Below the pieces are notes generated by a model. The model was not told where the DNA came from and ran no database searches. It saw only the letters and a list, made by a program, of their open reading frames with translations. Source: Caenicola sp034331105 (GTDB taxonomy: Bacteria; Synergistota; Synergistia; Synergistales; Synergistaceae). From it: a stretch of DNA of 64,000 bases. Position 1 is the first letter of the stretch. Every line of letters starts with the position of its first letter. The DNA lies in assembly GCA_034331105.1 (NCBI GenBank), contig JAXQGB010000010.1:1-64000 (forward strand), written 5' to 3'. Positions 42,561 through 50,486 of the stretch are shown here, one piece after another. The position numbers and the translations under genes were made by a program.

Positions 42561-43685
42561 ATGGATCTATATTTGACCGCGCTGAAAGGCGCTGTAGAAC
42601 AGTCGGGGTTTGTAGCCCTTAACATACCTACTCTTGTTATGCTTTTGGTATCGTTTATACTGCTCTACCTCGCCATAGCAAAGGGTTTTGAACCTTTGCT
42701 CCTATTGCCTATAGCTTTTGGATGTATGCTTGTCAACCTGCCTCTTTCCGGCATAGTTGATCCGGGCGGGTTTCTCTATTTCGTTAAGTTCGGTATCGAC
42801 CATGAGCTCTATCCCGTTATCATATTTATGGGGATCGGTGCTCTTACTGACTTTGGACCGCTTCTTGCAAACCCGATAACATTCCTGCTTGGTGCAGCGG
42901 CGCAGATAGGCGTATTTTTCGCTGTTATCGGAGCCATGTTCATGGGCTTTACGATCCAGGAAGCAGCAGGCATTGGAATTATTGGCGGAGCTGATGGGCC
43001 TACGGCAATTTACCTTTGTGCAAAACTTGCAAAAGGAATACTTCCTGCCGTTGCTGTTGCCGCTTACAGCTACATGTCGCTGGTCCCGCTCATTCAGCCG
43101 CCCGTTATCAGGCTTCTGACAACAAAGAAGGACCGTGCGATAAAGATGGAGCAGCTCCGCCCGGTCACAAGGACAGAGCGAATCCTCTTCCCGATCGTTT
43201 CGACGGTCGCCTGCGGACTTGTCCTTCCTGCATCAGTTCCGCTCGTGGGGATGCTCATGTTCGGCAACCTTCTTCGTGAATGCGGATGCACGGAGCGTCT
43301 TTCACTTGCTGCACAGAATGAAGTGCTTAATGCCACTACAATATTCCTCGGAATTTCGGTAGGTGCGACAATGAGTGCAGAATCATTCCTTACTGTTGCG
43401 ACGATCAAGATCATAGCACTTGGACTTGTCGCGTTTATCTTCAGCACCGCCGGCGGAGTAATGTTTGGCCAGGTAATGAAAGTGGTATCAGGCGGGAAGA
43501 TCAACCCCATCATCGGTGCCGCCGGAGTTTCTGCCGTTCCGATGGCAGCCCGAGTCTGCCAGAAGGTAGTTTCCAAGGAATTCCCGGGAAGCTATATCCT
43601 TATGCACGCAATGGGCCCCAATGTTGCCGGTGTAATTGGTACCGCGGTTGCTGCGGGAGCTATGCTTACCCTTCTTACTAAGTAA
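42561..43685 (+). CDS. mmdB: Methylmalonyl-CoA decarboxylase beta subunit (Na+ channel/pump)
   Basis: 374 aa integral membrane protein. GIIGGADGPTAIY carries the conserved Asp of the Na+ site; GNLLRECGCTERLSLAAQNEVLNATTIFLG and the C-terminal GPNVAGVIGTAVAAGAM are also conserved. It decarboxylates carboxybiotin and drives Na+ out. It is the last gene of the mmdADCB order, the common arrangement in Veillonella and Propionigenium-type clusters. A strongly similar orphan copy lies at 2301. A strong terminator follows. Confidence 0.97.
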   Translation: MDLYLTALKGAVEQSGFVALNIPTLVMLLVSFILLYLAIAKGFEPLLLLPIAFGCMLVNLPLSGIVDPGGFLYFVKFGIDHELYPVIIFMGIGALTDFGPLLANPITFLLGAAAQIGVFFAVIGAMFMGFTIQEAAGIGIIGGADGPTAIYLCAKLAKGILPAVAVAAYSYMSLVPLIQPPVIRLLTTKKDRAIKMEQLRPVTRTERILFPIVSTVACGLVLPASVPLVGMLMFGNLLRECGCTERLSLAAQNEVLNATTIFLGISVGATMSAESFLTVATIKIIALGLVAFIFSTAGGVMFGQVMKVVSGGKINPIIGAAGVSAVPMAARVCQKVVSKEFPGSYILMHAMGPNVAGVIGTAVAAGAMLTLLTK

Positions 43686-43696
43686 GCTGAGCTTCG

Positions 43697-43804
43697 ACAA
43701 GAAGCGACGCTAACTTCACAGCATTCGAAAGAGGCCGCTAGGCGTATTTTAATACGTCTATGCGGCCTCTTTCTTCATGTTGCATCGTTATCGCCGCTTC
43801 TTGC
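43697..43804. terminator. Long inverted repeat with terminator core after mmdB
   Basis: GAAAGAGGCCGC (43727-43738) pairs with GCGGCCTCTTTC (43762-43773), with CGTATT/AATACG continuing the stem to a TT loop. Outside this, CAAGAAGCG (43698-43706) matches CGCTTCTTG (43795-43803). The core would terminate the mmd operon. The whole forms a 108-base imperfect palindrome, larger than a normal terminator. Confidence 0.8.
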
Positions 43805-43946
43805 CGGCGCTCAGAACGTTATCTCAAGATGTAATGTTGAGTTCACAACATTTGAGAGTGCCATCTCGGGGTATTAATATACACTTCCGGAGGTCCCCCT
43901 CCTCATGTCGTTTCGTTACTATTTCATTTTGTCTGCGCTCATAACG
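43715..43946. repeat. Two diverged tandem copies of a ~105-base palindromic element
   Basis: Copy 1 (43715-43818) and copy 2 (43842-43946) share TTCACA-CATT at the left, GTATT in the middle, TCATGT and TCGTTA in the right arm, and GCGCTCA-AACG at the end, at matching spacing. Copy 1 is still a clear palindrome; copy 2 has lost much of the pairing. A fragment of a third left end (AACATTATTTGAAG) follows near 43960. The 414-base gap 43686-44099 holds no gene. Confidence 0.6.
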
Positions 43947-44046
43947 ATCCCGTTGTGAGCAACATTATTTGAAGCCTCTTAATTAAGAAGTTTGCCTTCA
44001 CTGACTAGAATAAAATATTATTTTTTATTGTACTGACAACTAGCTT

Positions 44047-44058
44047 TTGGTATGCCAA
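44047..44058. promoter_or_regulatory. Candidate operator upstream of the GntR gene
   Basis: TTGGTATGCCAA, a near-perfect 12-base palindrome 41 bases before the GntR start. It differs by one base from the perfect palindrome at 44975. A -10-like TATACA (44070-44075) lies 17 bases after the TTGGTA inside it, so binding could block the -35 region (autoregulation). Confidence 0.55.
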
Positions 44059-44099
44059 TGGTGTAAAATTATACAACATGCTATTGGGAGGTAATAATA

Positions 44100-44780
44100 G
44101 TGGAAGATAAACCGTTGTCACTCCAAGTCTATGAGGCGATAAAAAAAGATATAGTTTCTTTAAAATATCCCCCAGGTTCATATCTTAGGGAGAGAGAATT
44201 GGCAGAAAGTCTTGGCGTAAGCAGGACTCCGGTTAGAGAGGCCATACAAAGACTTTCTCAGGAGTTCTGGATAATTTCCGGTGACGGTAAAAAGATGCAG
44301 GTAAGGCCGGTAACGGCAGCGGACGTCCGTGAGATAATCCAAATACGAAATATCATAGAATTTTCAGCTATTGACTGGCTGGTGAATGAAGGAGAGCCCA
44401 GGGTCGTTGCCGGACAGCTTGATTCGATCTTGAACGAGATGAAAAAGACCACAGAACAGTATGTATTCACAAAGTTGGATCTCAGTTCTCACTGTCTGAT
44501 AATTAAAAGTATGCAAAATGAAAGGATAATAAGGTTTTGGGCCACTATCCAGGAAGAAGTTATTAGGATGGGCCTCATGGCATTAAGAGGCGAATATAGG
44601 TTTAAAGAAGTAATAAATGAGCACGAAATTCTCGTGAATGCACTGTGGAAAAAGGATGCTAATGAAGTCAAGACTTCGATGAAAGATCACCTTGAAAAAA
44701 GTTTTGCTTCCCTTCTTGCACATCTCGATATTCCTGAAGGGACAGACAACAACAGATCAAATGGTTATTCAGGCAAATAG
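44100..44780 (+). CDS. GntR-family transcriptional regulator, FCD (FadR) subfamily
   Basis: 226 aa, GTG start with GGGAGG upstream. Residues 1-70 form the GntR winged HTH (PPGSYLRERELAESLGVSRTPVREAIQRLSQE). Residues 80-215 form an all-helical FCD ligand domain (IIQIRNIIEFSAIDWLV and a late His, as in metal-binding FCD proteins). Such regulators respond to small carboxylates and usually repress a neighbouring catabolic operon. The next genes (DUF2848, cupin, PreA-like and TRAP) are the likely targets, since both promoters carry TTGGYATGCCAA. Confidence 0.93.
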   Translation: MEDKPLSLQVYEAIKKDIVSLKYPPGSYLRERELAESLGVSRTPVREAIQRLSQEFWIISGDGKKMQVRPVTAADVREIIQIRNIIEFSAIDWLVNEGEPRVVAGQLDSILNEMKKTTEQYVFTKLDLSSHCLIIKSMQNERIIRFWATIQEEVIRMGLMALRGEYRFKEVINEHEILVNALWKKDANEVKTSMKDHLEKSFASLLAHLDIPEGTDNNRSNGYSGK

Positions 44781-44887
44781 GCTCACCTAATTTTAGGTTC
44801 TATATCGTTGCGTGCGACTAATTAAAACAATGTATTTTTAAAAATTTAAAATAAAATTATTTGTTTCTTTTATAGAATTATTATTTT

Positions 44888-44936
44888 ATCAGGCAGTGAG
44901 AGGATTTATTAAATTTTCTCATTGCCTGATTTTTTA
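44888..44936 (+). terminator. Terminator after the GntR gene
   Basis: ATCAGGCAGTGAG (44888-44900) pairs with CTCATTGCCTGAT (44918-44930) and is followed by TTTTTT. The region from 44781 to here is AT-rich and non-coding. Confidence 0.88.
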
Positions 44937-44946
44937 TGGATATCGC

Positions 44947-44975
44947 TTGACAAGTATGTATCCAATTGAGATAAT
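44947..44975 (+). promoter_or_regulatory. Strong promoter of the DUF2848-cupin-preA genes
   Basis: A perfect TTGACA (44947-44952), a 17-base spacer and GATAAT (44970-44975). Transcription would start near 44982, inside the operator palindrome at 44975-44986. Confidence 0.8.
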
Positions 44976-44986
44976 TGGCATGCCAA
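44975..44986. promoter_or_regulatory. Candidate operator at the DUF2848 promoter
   Basis: TTGGCATGCCAA, a perfect 12-base palindrome that abuts the -10 box and covers the likely transcription start. This is a classic repressor position. It nearly equals the palindrome before the GntR gene at 44047. Confidence 0.65.
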
Positions 44987-45069
44987 AACAAGTATGGAAT
45001 ATAGTGATAGCTATGGCATGTCGGATTGACATATTCCTGCTGCTACAAAAAAGGAGAGTGTGGATAGTA

Positions 45070-45771
45070 ATGAGATTCTGTGTAAGAGAGAAAAATGGCA
45101 ATGAAGTAAACATTGACTTTATACCGGTACATATTATTAACGCCGGATATACAGGAAGAGACCAGGCTGCAGTTCAGGCCCACATAGATGAGCTTAAGGA
45201 AGAAGGTATTCCTGCTCCGGATAAGACACCGGTTTACTTTACCAAGTTTGAAAAGAGGATCACTCAGGAAAACTCTTTTGAAGTCCTTGACGAAACAGAC
45301 CATTCCGGTGAAGCTGAGTTTGCCCTGCTGTTTTACAATGGAGAAGTATATGTCGGAGCAGGGAGTGACCATACGGACAGGAAGCTGGAGACAGTGGATA
45401 TTCCAAAAGCCAAGCAGATATACCCGAATACGATCAGCAGGGATCTTTGGAAACTTTCTGATGTTGTTGACCACTGGGATGATATTATCATCCGCAGCTG
45501 GATCAAGATCGACGGAGTAAGAACACTCTTTCAGGAAGCAGTGCTCACTGCTATGCTTGATGCCAACGATATCATTGATCGCGTAAAAAAACTTCTTGTT
45601 GATCCTGAAGATACTCAGGGCCTTGTGGTTTATTCCGGAACTGTTGCATCGATCATTAAATCAGAATATAGTCCCTACTTTGAAGTTGAGCTGGAAGATC
45701 CGGTCCTTGGCAGAAAACTTCGTAATTATTACGAACTGGAGCCTAAGTCATCCTGGTACAAAGGTGACTAA
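45070..45771 (+). CDS. DUF2848 family protein
   Basis: 233 aa from ATG 45070; the open frame continues upstream but through the terminator and promoter, so that part is not coding. The family signature VYVGAGSDHTDRKLE (about residues 95-109) is followed by SRDLWKLSDVVDHWDDIIIRSWI and, near the end, DPVLGRKLRNYYELEP. Its biochemical function is not known to me. It is first in a catabolic operon under an apparent GntR operator, so it probably acts on the substrate or an early intermediate. Confidence 0.85.
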   Translation: MRFCVREKNGNEVNIDFIPVHIINAGYTGRDQAAVQAHIDELKEEGIPAPDKTPVYFTKFEKRITQENSFEVLDETDHSGEAEFALLFYNGEVYVGAGSDHTDRKLETVDIPKAKQIYPNTISRDLWKLSDVVDHWDDIIIRSWIKIDGVRTLFQEAVLTAMLDANDIIDRVKKLLVDPEDTQGLVVYSGTVASIIKSEYSPYFEVELEDPVLGRKLRNYYELEPKSSWYKGD

Positions 45772-45847
45772 GCAATACGTTGTTTTGGTAGTTTTCTGAA
45801 TAAGTTTTTACTATATTAATTCCAAATTTTAAGGAGGTTATACAGTA

Positions 45848-46249
45848 ATGGCAAAACAGGAATATGAAATTTGCGATGTTGATCTTTACGGAGAATGGCG
45901 TCTGGTAGAGGGCGGTTACAATGGTACAATGGAAAAAGTTCTTTCCTATGACCCCGAGACCGGAAACTACACAAGGCTTCTGAAATTCCCTCCTCAGACC
46001 AAAGTCCCTGATCTTCTTTCTCATGACTTCTGTGAGGAAGTATACATCCTTGAAGGGTTCCTCAAAGACGAGAAGAAAGATATAACGATGAAGGCAGGGT
46101 ATTATGGAAGCCGTCTGCCGGAAATGAAACATGGACCTTATGACATTCCTCTCGGATGTGTAACCATGGAGATCCGCTACCAGGATCCCTCAAAGCCGAT
46201 CGATCCTGAATGCACGCTTCTGAAGAATAAACTGGGAGCTCCCAGATAA
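45848..46249 (+). CDS. Small cupin-domain protein, ChrR-like
   Basis: 133 aa, single cupin barrel. YTRLLKFPPQTKVPDLLSHDFCEEVYILEG holds a His/Glu metal-binding pattern of cupin motif 1 and MKHGPYDIPLGC that of motif 2. Cupins of this size may be isomerases, lyases, dioxygenases or sensors. An SD AAGGAGG precedes the ATG. It sits between the DUF2848 gene and the PreA-like gene, with a terminator after it, so expression of later genes may depend on read-through or a further promoter. Confidence 0.85.
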   Translation: MAKQEYEICDVDLYGEWRLVEGGYNGTMEKVLSYDPETGNYTRLLKFPPQTKVPDLLSHDFCEEVYILEGFLKDEKKDITMKAGYYGSRLPEMKHGPYDIPLGCVTMEIRYQDPSKPIDPECTLLKNKLGAPR

Positions 46250-46269
46250 CCGGAATGTGAATTTTTTGT

Positions 46270-46312
46270 TGGAAGAAAAATGGCAGAATGACTGTTTTTC
46301 TTCCATTTTTTT
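46270..46312 (+). terminator. Terminator between the cupin and preA-like genes
   Basis: TGGAAGAAAAA (46270-46280) pairs with TTTTTCTTCCA (46295-46305), followed by TTTTTTT. It lies within the presumed operon. Confidence 0.8.
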
Positions 46313-46333
46313 AAAAATCAGGAGGTAAAAATA

Positions 46334-47554
46334 ATGAAGCCAAATCTTGCCGTAGAGTACTGCGGAGTTAAATTTAAAAATCCCATGGTTATCGCATCTG
46401 CTTCCCCGAGTAAAAACGGTGAATACATGAAGCGCTGTGCGGATTCAGGAGCAGGCGGAGTCATCGCAAAAACTTTCAGCCCTGAACCACTTGCACAGAA
46501 GTATGTATCCCCCCGTTTTACGGTCCTGAATAAAAAAGGCTGGCCCCACAGTTATTCAAATTATTCCTGCGAATTTTTGGCAACATACAATACTGAACAA
46601 TGGATGCAGGAAATGAAGGCAGCGAAGGCTGCCTGTGATGAGAGAGACTGCACCCTGGTGGGAAGCATATCAGGGAACTCAAAAGAGAGCTGGACAGAAC
46701 TGGCAAAAAGAATGGAAGACATAGGGCTTCCAATGCTTGAACTGAACTTTGGCTGTCCGCACCCAAAGGATCTTGGCTATAAGAGCGGCCAGGAGTTAGG
46801 AAACTCTCCCGAGGCGGCGGCAGAAGTAACGAAGATAGTCTGTGACAGCGTAAATATCCCTGTCTTTGTAAAATTGACAAGCGAAGCAGTTAATATCGTT
46901 GATGTTGCGGGTCTGTGCAAAGCTTCCGGAGCAGCAGGTTTTACAGTTGTCAACAGATTCTCTGCGCTGGATGTAGACATAGAAACAGGACGCCCCCTTC
47001 TTCACGGAGGATTTGCCGGAGTTGGAGGTCCCTGGATGAGACCTATCACACTTAAATGGATAGCAAAAATAGCAGAGGCACACGGTATGCCTATCTCTGC
47101 AACTAACGGTATATTCAGCTGGGAAGATGTGATCAAGTGCATCATGTGCGGAGCTACCACAGTCCAGACCTGTACAGCTATCATGTACGGCCCGAAACAG
47201 TTTGGCGAGGTAAAGGTCTTCCTTGAAGGAGTAGAAAAATATCTTGTCGAACACAATATTGATGATATCAATAAGCTGAGAGGCATAACACTGCCCCAGA
47301 TCACGACATGGGACAAGGTCGATCGTGATCACAAGGCGATCAGCAGAGTCGTTGAAGAAAAATGCATTGGATGCGGACTTTGTCCCAGCTGGTGTTTCTA
47401 CGACGCGATCCGGATGGTCGAAAAAGACGGTAAAAAGAAAGCAATTATCGATCCCAATAAATGCGACGGCTGCGGACTTTGCCCCGCCCTTTGTCCCAAG
47501 GATGCAATAGTTATGGAGGGTGAAGTACCAATATACCTTGGTGATTATAGGTAG
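46334..47554 (+). CDS. Dihydropyrimidine dehydrogenase PreA-like flavoprotein
   Basis: 406 aa. An FMN-binding TIM barrel (about residues 1-320; NPMVIASASPSKNG, MLELNFGCPH) is followed by two [4Fe-4S] motifs, CIGCGLCPSWC and CDGCGLCPALCP (about 345-390), as in PreA. PreA with PreT reduces uracil or thymine, but no preT lies nearby. The active-site loop ends KSGQ, with Ser151 where mammalian DPD has the catalytic Cys before GQ. The substrate may therefore differ from pyrimidines. AGGAGG precedes the ATG. The AT-rich TRAP genes begin 14 bases after the stop. Confidence 0.88.
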   Translation: MKPNLAVEYCGVKFKNPMVIASASPSKNGEYMKRCADSGAGGVIAKTFSPEPLAQKYVSPRFTVLNKKGWPHSYSNYSCEFLATYNTEQWMQEMKAAKAACDERDCTLVGSISGNSKESWTELAKRMEDIGLPMLELNFGCPHPKDLGYKSGQELGNSPEAAAEVTKIVCDSVNIPVFVKLTSEAVNIVDVAGLCKASGAAGFTVVNRFSALDVDIETGRPLLHGGFAGVGGPWMRPITLKWIAKIAEAHGMPISATNGIFSWEDVIKCIMCGATTVQTCTAIMYGPKQFGEVKVFLEGVEKYLVEHNIDDINKLRGITLPQITTWDKVDRDHKAISRVVEEKCIGCGLCPSWCFYDAIRMVEKDGKKKAIIDPNKCDGCGLCPALCPKDAIVMEGEVPIYLGDYR

Positions 47555-47567
47555 GAGAATGATTGCA

Positions 47568-48035
47568 ATGATACGAAAATTAGAATTGATTACATCAATA
47601 ATGGCTGTATTTTTTTTGTCAATTGCGGTGATACTGGTTGCTTTTAATGTTGTTGGTAGGTATGTTTTTAATTATGGAGCCCCTTGGTGTGAAGAAGTTA
47701 TACGTTATTCTGTAATATTTGCAACTTTTTTTGGACTTAGTCTTGCAATTGCTAAAAATCAGAGTATGAAAATCGATATATTGTTACAAATAACAAAAAA
47801 TAAAGTCAAATATTTTATTAACATTCTAGGTGTTTTAGTAGAATTCATAGTTTTATGGTTTTTAGTTTATTTTTCATATTTACTTGTTTCTGAAGCTATA
47901 AAAACAGGTCAAATAACTCCATCTACAGACTATCCTATATATATTGCTTACTTTATCGTTGCTTTAGGCGTATTATTTTGTGCAATAAGGTCAATTGAAG
48001 CATTAATAAATGCTTTAAGAGAGAAGGTGAAATAA
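47568..48035 (+). CDS. TRAP transporter small membrane subunit (DctQ)
   Basis: 155 aa, four helices. FNVVGRYVFNYGAPWCEEVIRYSVIFATFFG near residue 30 is the conserved DctQ core. ATG 47568 is chosen because TAGGAG lies 10 bases upstream; ATG 47559 is too close to it. The base composition drops sharply here: the gene is full of A/T third positions, unlike preA just before. It overlaps dctM by one base (TAATG). Confidence 0.9.
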   Translation: MIRKLELITSIMAVFFLSIAVILVAFNVVGRYVFNYGAPWCEEVIRYSVIFATFFGLSLAIAKNQSMKIDILLQITKNKVKYFINILGVLVEFIVLWFLVYFSYLLVSEAIKTGQITPSTDYPIYIAYFIVALGVLFCAIRSIEALINALREKVK

Positions 48036-49318
48036 TGGAAATGGCCGTAGTGCTATTTGCAACGCTTTTTTTGCTCCTTTTTTTAAGTGCCCCAATATAT
48101 ATTGCGTTGACGGCATCTTCTCTAATTACTATGTTTATTTTTGGCGATTATAGTTTATCTGCCGTTATGCAAAGAATTTTCGGTGGGATGGACAAATTTG
48201 CACTAATGTCCTTGCCTTTTTATGTAATGGCTGCAGATATCATGACAATTGGGGGTATGTCCAGGAGAATCGTAGACTTTGTCAATGTGCTCATGGGAAA
48301 CTTTAGGGGAAGTCTTGCAATTGTTACACAAGGAGCGTGTATGTTTTTTGGTGCTCTTTCTGGATCGAGTCCCGCGACTGTTGTTGCCATAGGTTCGATG
48401 ATGTATCCGAGGATGACGGAAGATGAAGGTTATTCAAAGAATTTTACTACAGGGCTGATTACTTCTTCAGGAGCCGTTGCACTACTAATACCTCCAAGCA
48501 TAACATTCATTGTTTATGGTGCAACAACTGGTGTTTCTGTAGCGGCGTTGTTTGCTGGTGGTTTGGGGGCTGGACTTGTTTTTGGTGGTTCGATTATGCT
48601 TTACAGCTACTATTACGCATTAATTAACAATATTGTGATTAAGGAGAAACCCTCTACTAGAGAACTCGTAAAAGCAGCAAAGGACGCTTCTTGGGCACTT
48701 GGTGTACCAATAATTATTGTTGGTGGGATATCAGCAGGAGTATTTACACCGACGGAGGCAGCTGGTTTTTCGGTTGTATACGCTCTACTTGTGTGTATGT
48801 TTGTTTATAAAGAGTTAACATTAAAATCTCTGTATAGTGCATTGATGAGTTCTGTCGTCACAATAGGGCAATTAATGATTTTATTGGGTACAGCAGGGTT
48901 GTTTGGGTGGGTCCTAACTATTTCTTTTTTTCCTCAAATCCTTACTGAAACTATAGTAGCAACGATAACATCCAAATATACAATGCTTTTTATTGTCAAT
49001 ATTGTATTTTTGATTGCCGGAATGTTTATTGATGCTGGCGCTGCAGTTATGATTTTAGCCCCTTTAGTTTATCTTCCTATGCTAAAACTAGGTGTAGACC
49101 CAGTACATCTTGGAGTGGTTATGGTAACAAATTTATCAATAGGAATGTTTACCCCTCCCTTTGGTCTAAATCTATTCGTTGCTCGAAGTGTTACGGGGCT
49201 CCCTTTGGGTAAAATTTACAGATCTGTATTGCCGTTCATTTGTATTAGTATAGTCTCCCTGACAATAATTACATATATTCCATGGATATCCATGTTTTTT
49301 GTTAATATGATGGGTTAA
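48035..49318 (+). CDS. TRAP transporter large permease subunit (DctM)
   Basis: 427 aa, about twelve helices. DctM features are SLPFYVMAADIMTIGGMSRRIVDFVNVLMGNFRGSLA (read in parts), FGALSGSSPATVVAIGSMMYP, LIPPSITFIVYG and NLSIGMFTPPFGLNLFVA. It imports a carboxylate-type solute with Na+ or H+. It is translationally coupled to dctQ and followed by its binding protein. As AT-rich as dctQ. Confidence 0.95.
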   Translation: MEMAVVLFATLFLLLFLSAPIYIALTASSLITMFIFGDYSLSAVMQRIFGGMDKFALMSLPFYVMAADIMTIGGMSRRIVDFVNVLMGNFRGSLAIVTQGACMFFGALSGSSPATVVAIGSMMYPRMTEDEGYSKNFTTGLITSSGAVALLIPPSITFIVYGATTGVSVAALFAGGLGAGLVFGGSIMLYSYYYALINNIVIKEKPSTRELVKAAKDASWALGVPIIIVGGISAGVFTPTEAAGFSVVYALLVCMFVYKELTLKSLYSALMSSVVTIGQLMILLGTAGLFGWVLTISFFPQILTETIVATITSKYTMLFIVNIVFLIAGMFIDAGAAVMILAPLVYLPMLKLGVDPVHLGVVMVTNLSIGMFTPPFGLNLFVARSVTGLPLGKIYRSVLPFICISIVSLTIITYIPWISMFFVNMMG

Positions 49319-49389
49319 ATATTGAATGTTGTCTATGGTTTATGTATTAAATGTCGAAGTTTTCGACAAAAAATAAAGGAGGAAAAGAT

Positions 49390-50406
49390 ATGAAAAAGTA
49401 TTCTATTCTCACATTAATATTTGTTTTATGTATTATGGTAATTATGACGCCTCAAGCATCTGACGCAGCAACAACGAAAGTTAAACATGCTATAACTGTA
49501 AACATGGACGATTCTGGTGGATTGGCTGCAGCAACAATGAGAGATAACATCAGTAAATGGTCAAATGGCAAGATGGAACTGCAAATATTTCCAGGAAGCC
49601 AACTAGGAGGAATGAGAGAACATTATGAAGCGTGCCAAAGTGGAGCGATTGAAACAGTTTATGTTGCAGCCTCAGCCGCTTCAAAGTTTGTGCCAGAAAT
49701 CGGCGTTTTAGATTTACCATTTTTGTTCCCGACAGATTATGACAAGGCATGGAAAGTAATTGATGGTGACTTATCAAAGATTTTATCTGAAAAACTTGCA
49801 AAACAAAACTTTGTTCTTCTAGGCATTGCACCCTACGGATACAAAAGCCTTCACACGTCGACACGTCAAATTAAATCTTTGAATGACATAAGAGGACTAA
49901 AGATTAGAATTATGCCATCTAAAACGCTGGAACTTACTTACAAGGCATGGGGTGCTAATCCAACGCCAGTTGAGTTTGGAGAGCTGTATGTTGCACTTCA
50001 ACAGAAGGTCGTAGACGGTGGGGAAAATGGTCTTTCTGTAATAAAGGCCCAGAAATTCAACGAAGTACAAAATTATTTGACAGTATCCAAGCATGGGTTA
50101 TTTATGGGGTTATTTGTTGCAAATAAAAAATGGTTTGATAAATTATCAGAAGAAGAACGTAATGTTGTTTTAAAAGCTGCAAAAACAAACATTGCCCAAC
50201 AAAGAAAATTTGTAGCAGAAGAAGATGAAAAAATAATTAAGTTTCTTGGAGAAAATGGTATGTCTGTCTATCGGTTAAATCCAGAACAAGTTTCTGAATT
50301 TCAGAAAGCATCTCTCCCCGTGCATGAAGATTTCAAAAAAATATCATCAGGTAATAGATTAGTCCTTGAGACAGTTAATAAAACAAAAAAATCACTAGGA
50401 TACTAG
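49390..50406 (+). CDS. TRAP transporter solute-binding protein (DctP)
   Basis: 338 aa from ATG 49390 (AAAGGAGG upstream). The signal peptide spans about residues 1-27 and ends near ASDA. The mature protein carries the DctP pattern: MELQIFPGSQLGGMREHYEACQSGAI, GVLDLPFLFP, and the substrate-anchoring Arg in LKIRIMPSKTLE with NPTPVEFGELYVALQQKVVDGGENG. This Arg usually binds a carboxylate. It delivers substrate to DctQM. AT-rich like its partners. Confidence 0.95.
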   Translation: MKKYSILTLIFVLCIMVIMTPQASDAATTKVKHAITVNMDDSGGLAAATMRDNISKWSNGKMELQIFPGSQLGGMREHYEACQSGAIETVYVAASAASKFVPEIGVLDLPFLFPTDYDKAWKVIDGDLSKILSEKLAKQNFVLLGIAPYGYKSLHTSTRQIKSLNDIRGLKIRIMPSKTLELTYKAWGANPTPVEFGELYVALQQKVVDGGENGLSVIKAQKFNEVQNYLTVSKHGLFMGLFVANKKWFDKLSEEERNVVLKAAKTNIAQQRKFVAEEDEKIIKFLGENGMSVYRLNPEQVSEFQKASLPVHEDFKKISSGNRLVLETVNKTKKSLGY

Positions 50407-50418
50407 TAACTTAACAGT

Positions 50419-50460
50419 AAATACGGCGCGATATTTTAAACATCGTGCCGTATTTATTTT
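50419..50460 (+). terminator. Terminator after the TRAP dctQMP genes
   Basis: AAATACGGCGCGAT (50419-50432) pairs with ATCGTGCCGTATTT (50442-50455), with a G-T pair, followed by ATTTT. Confidence 0.85.
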
Positions 50461-50486
50461 AAATTATATTAAAAGGGAGAAGTATA

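Noticed and set aside
44896..45069. N-terminal extension of the DUF2848 frame
   Set aside because: It runs through the GntR terminator, the TTGACA/GATAAT promoter and the operator; homology begins at the ATG at 45070.
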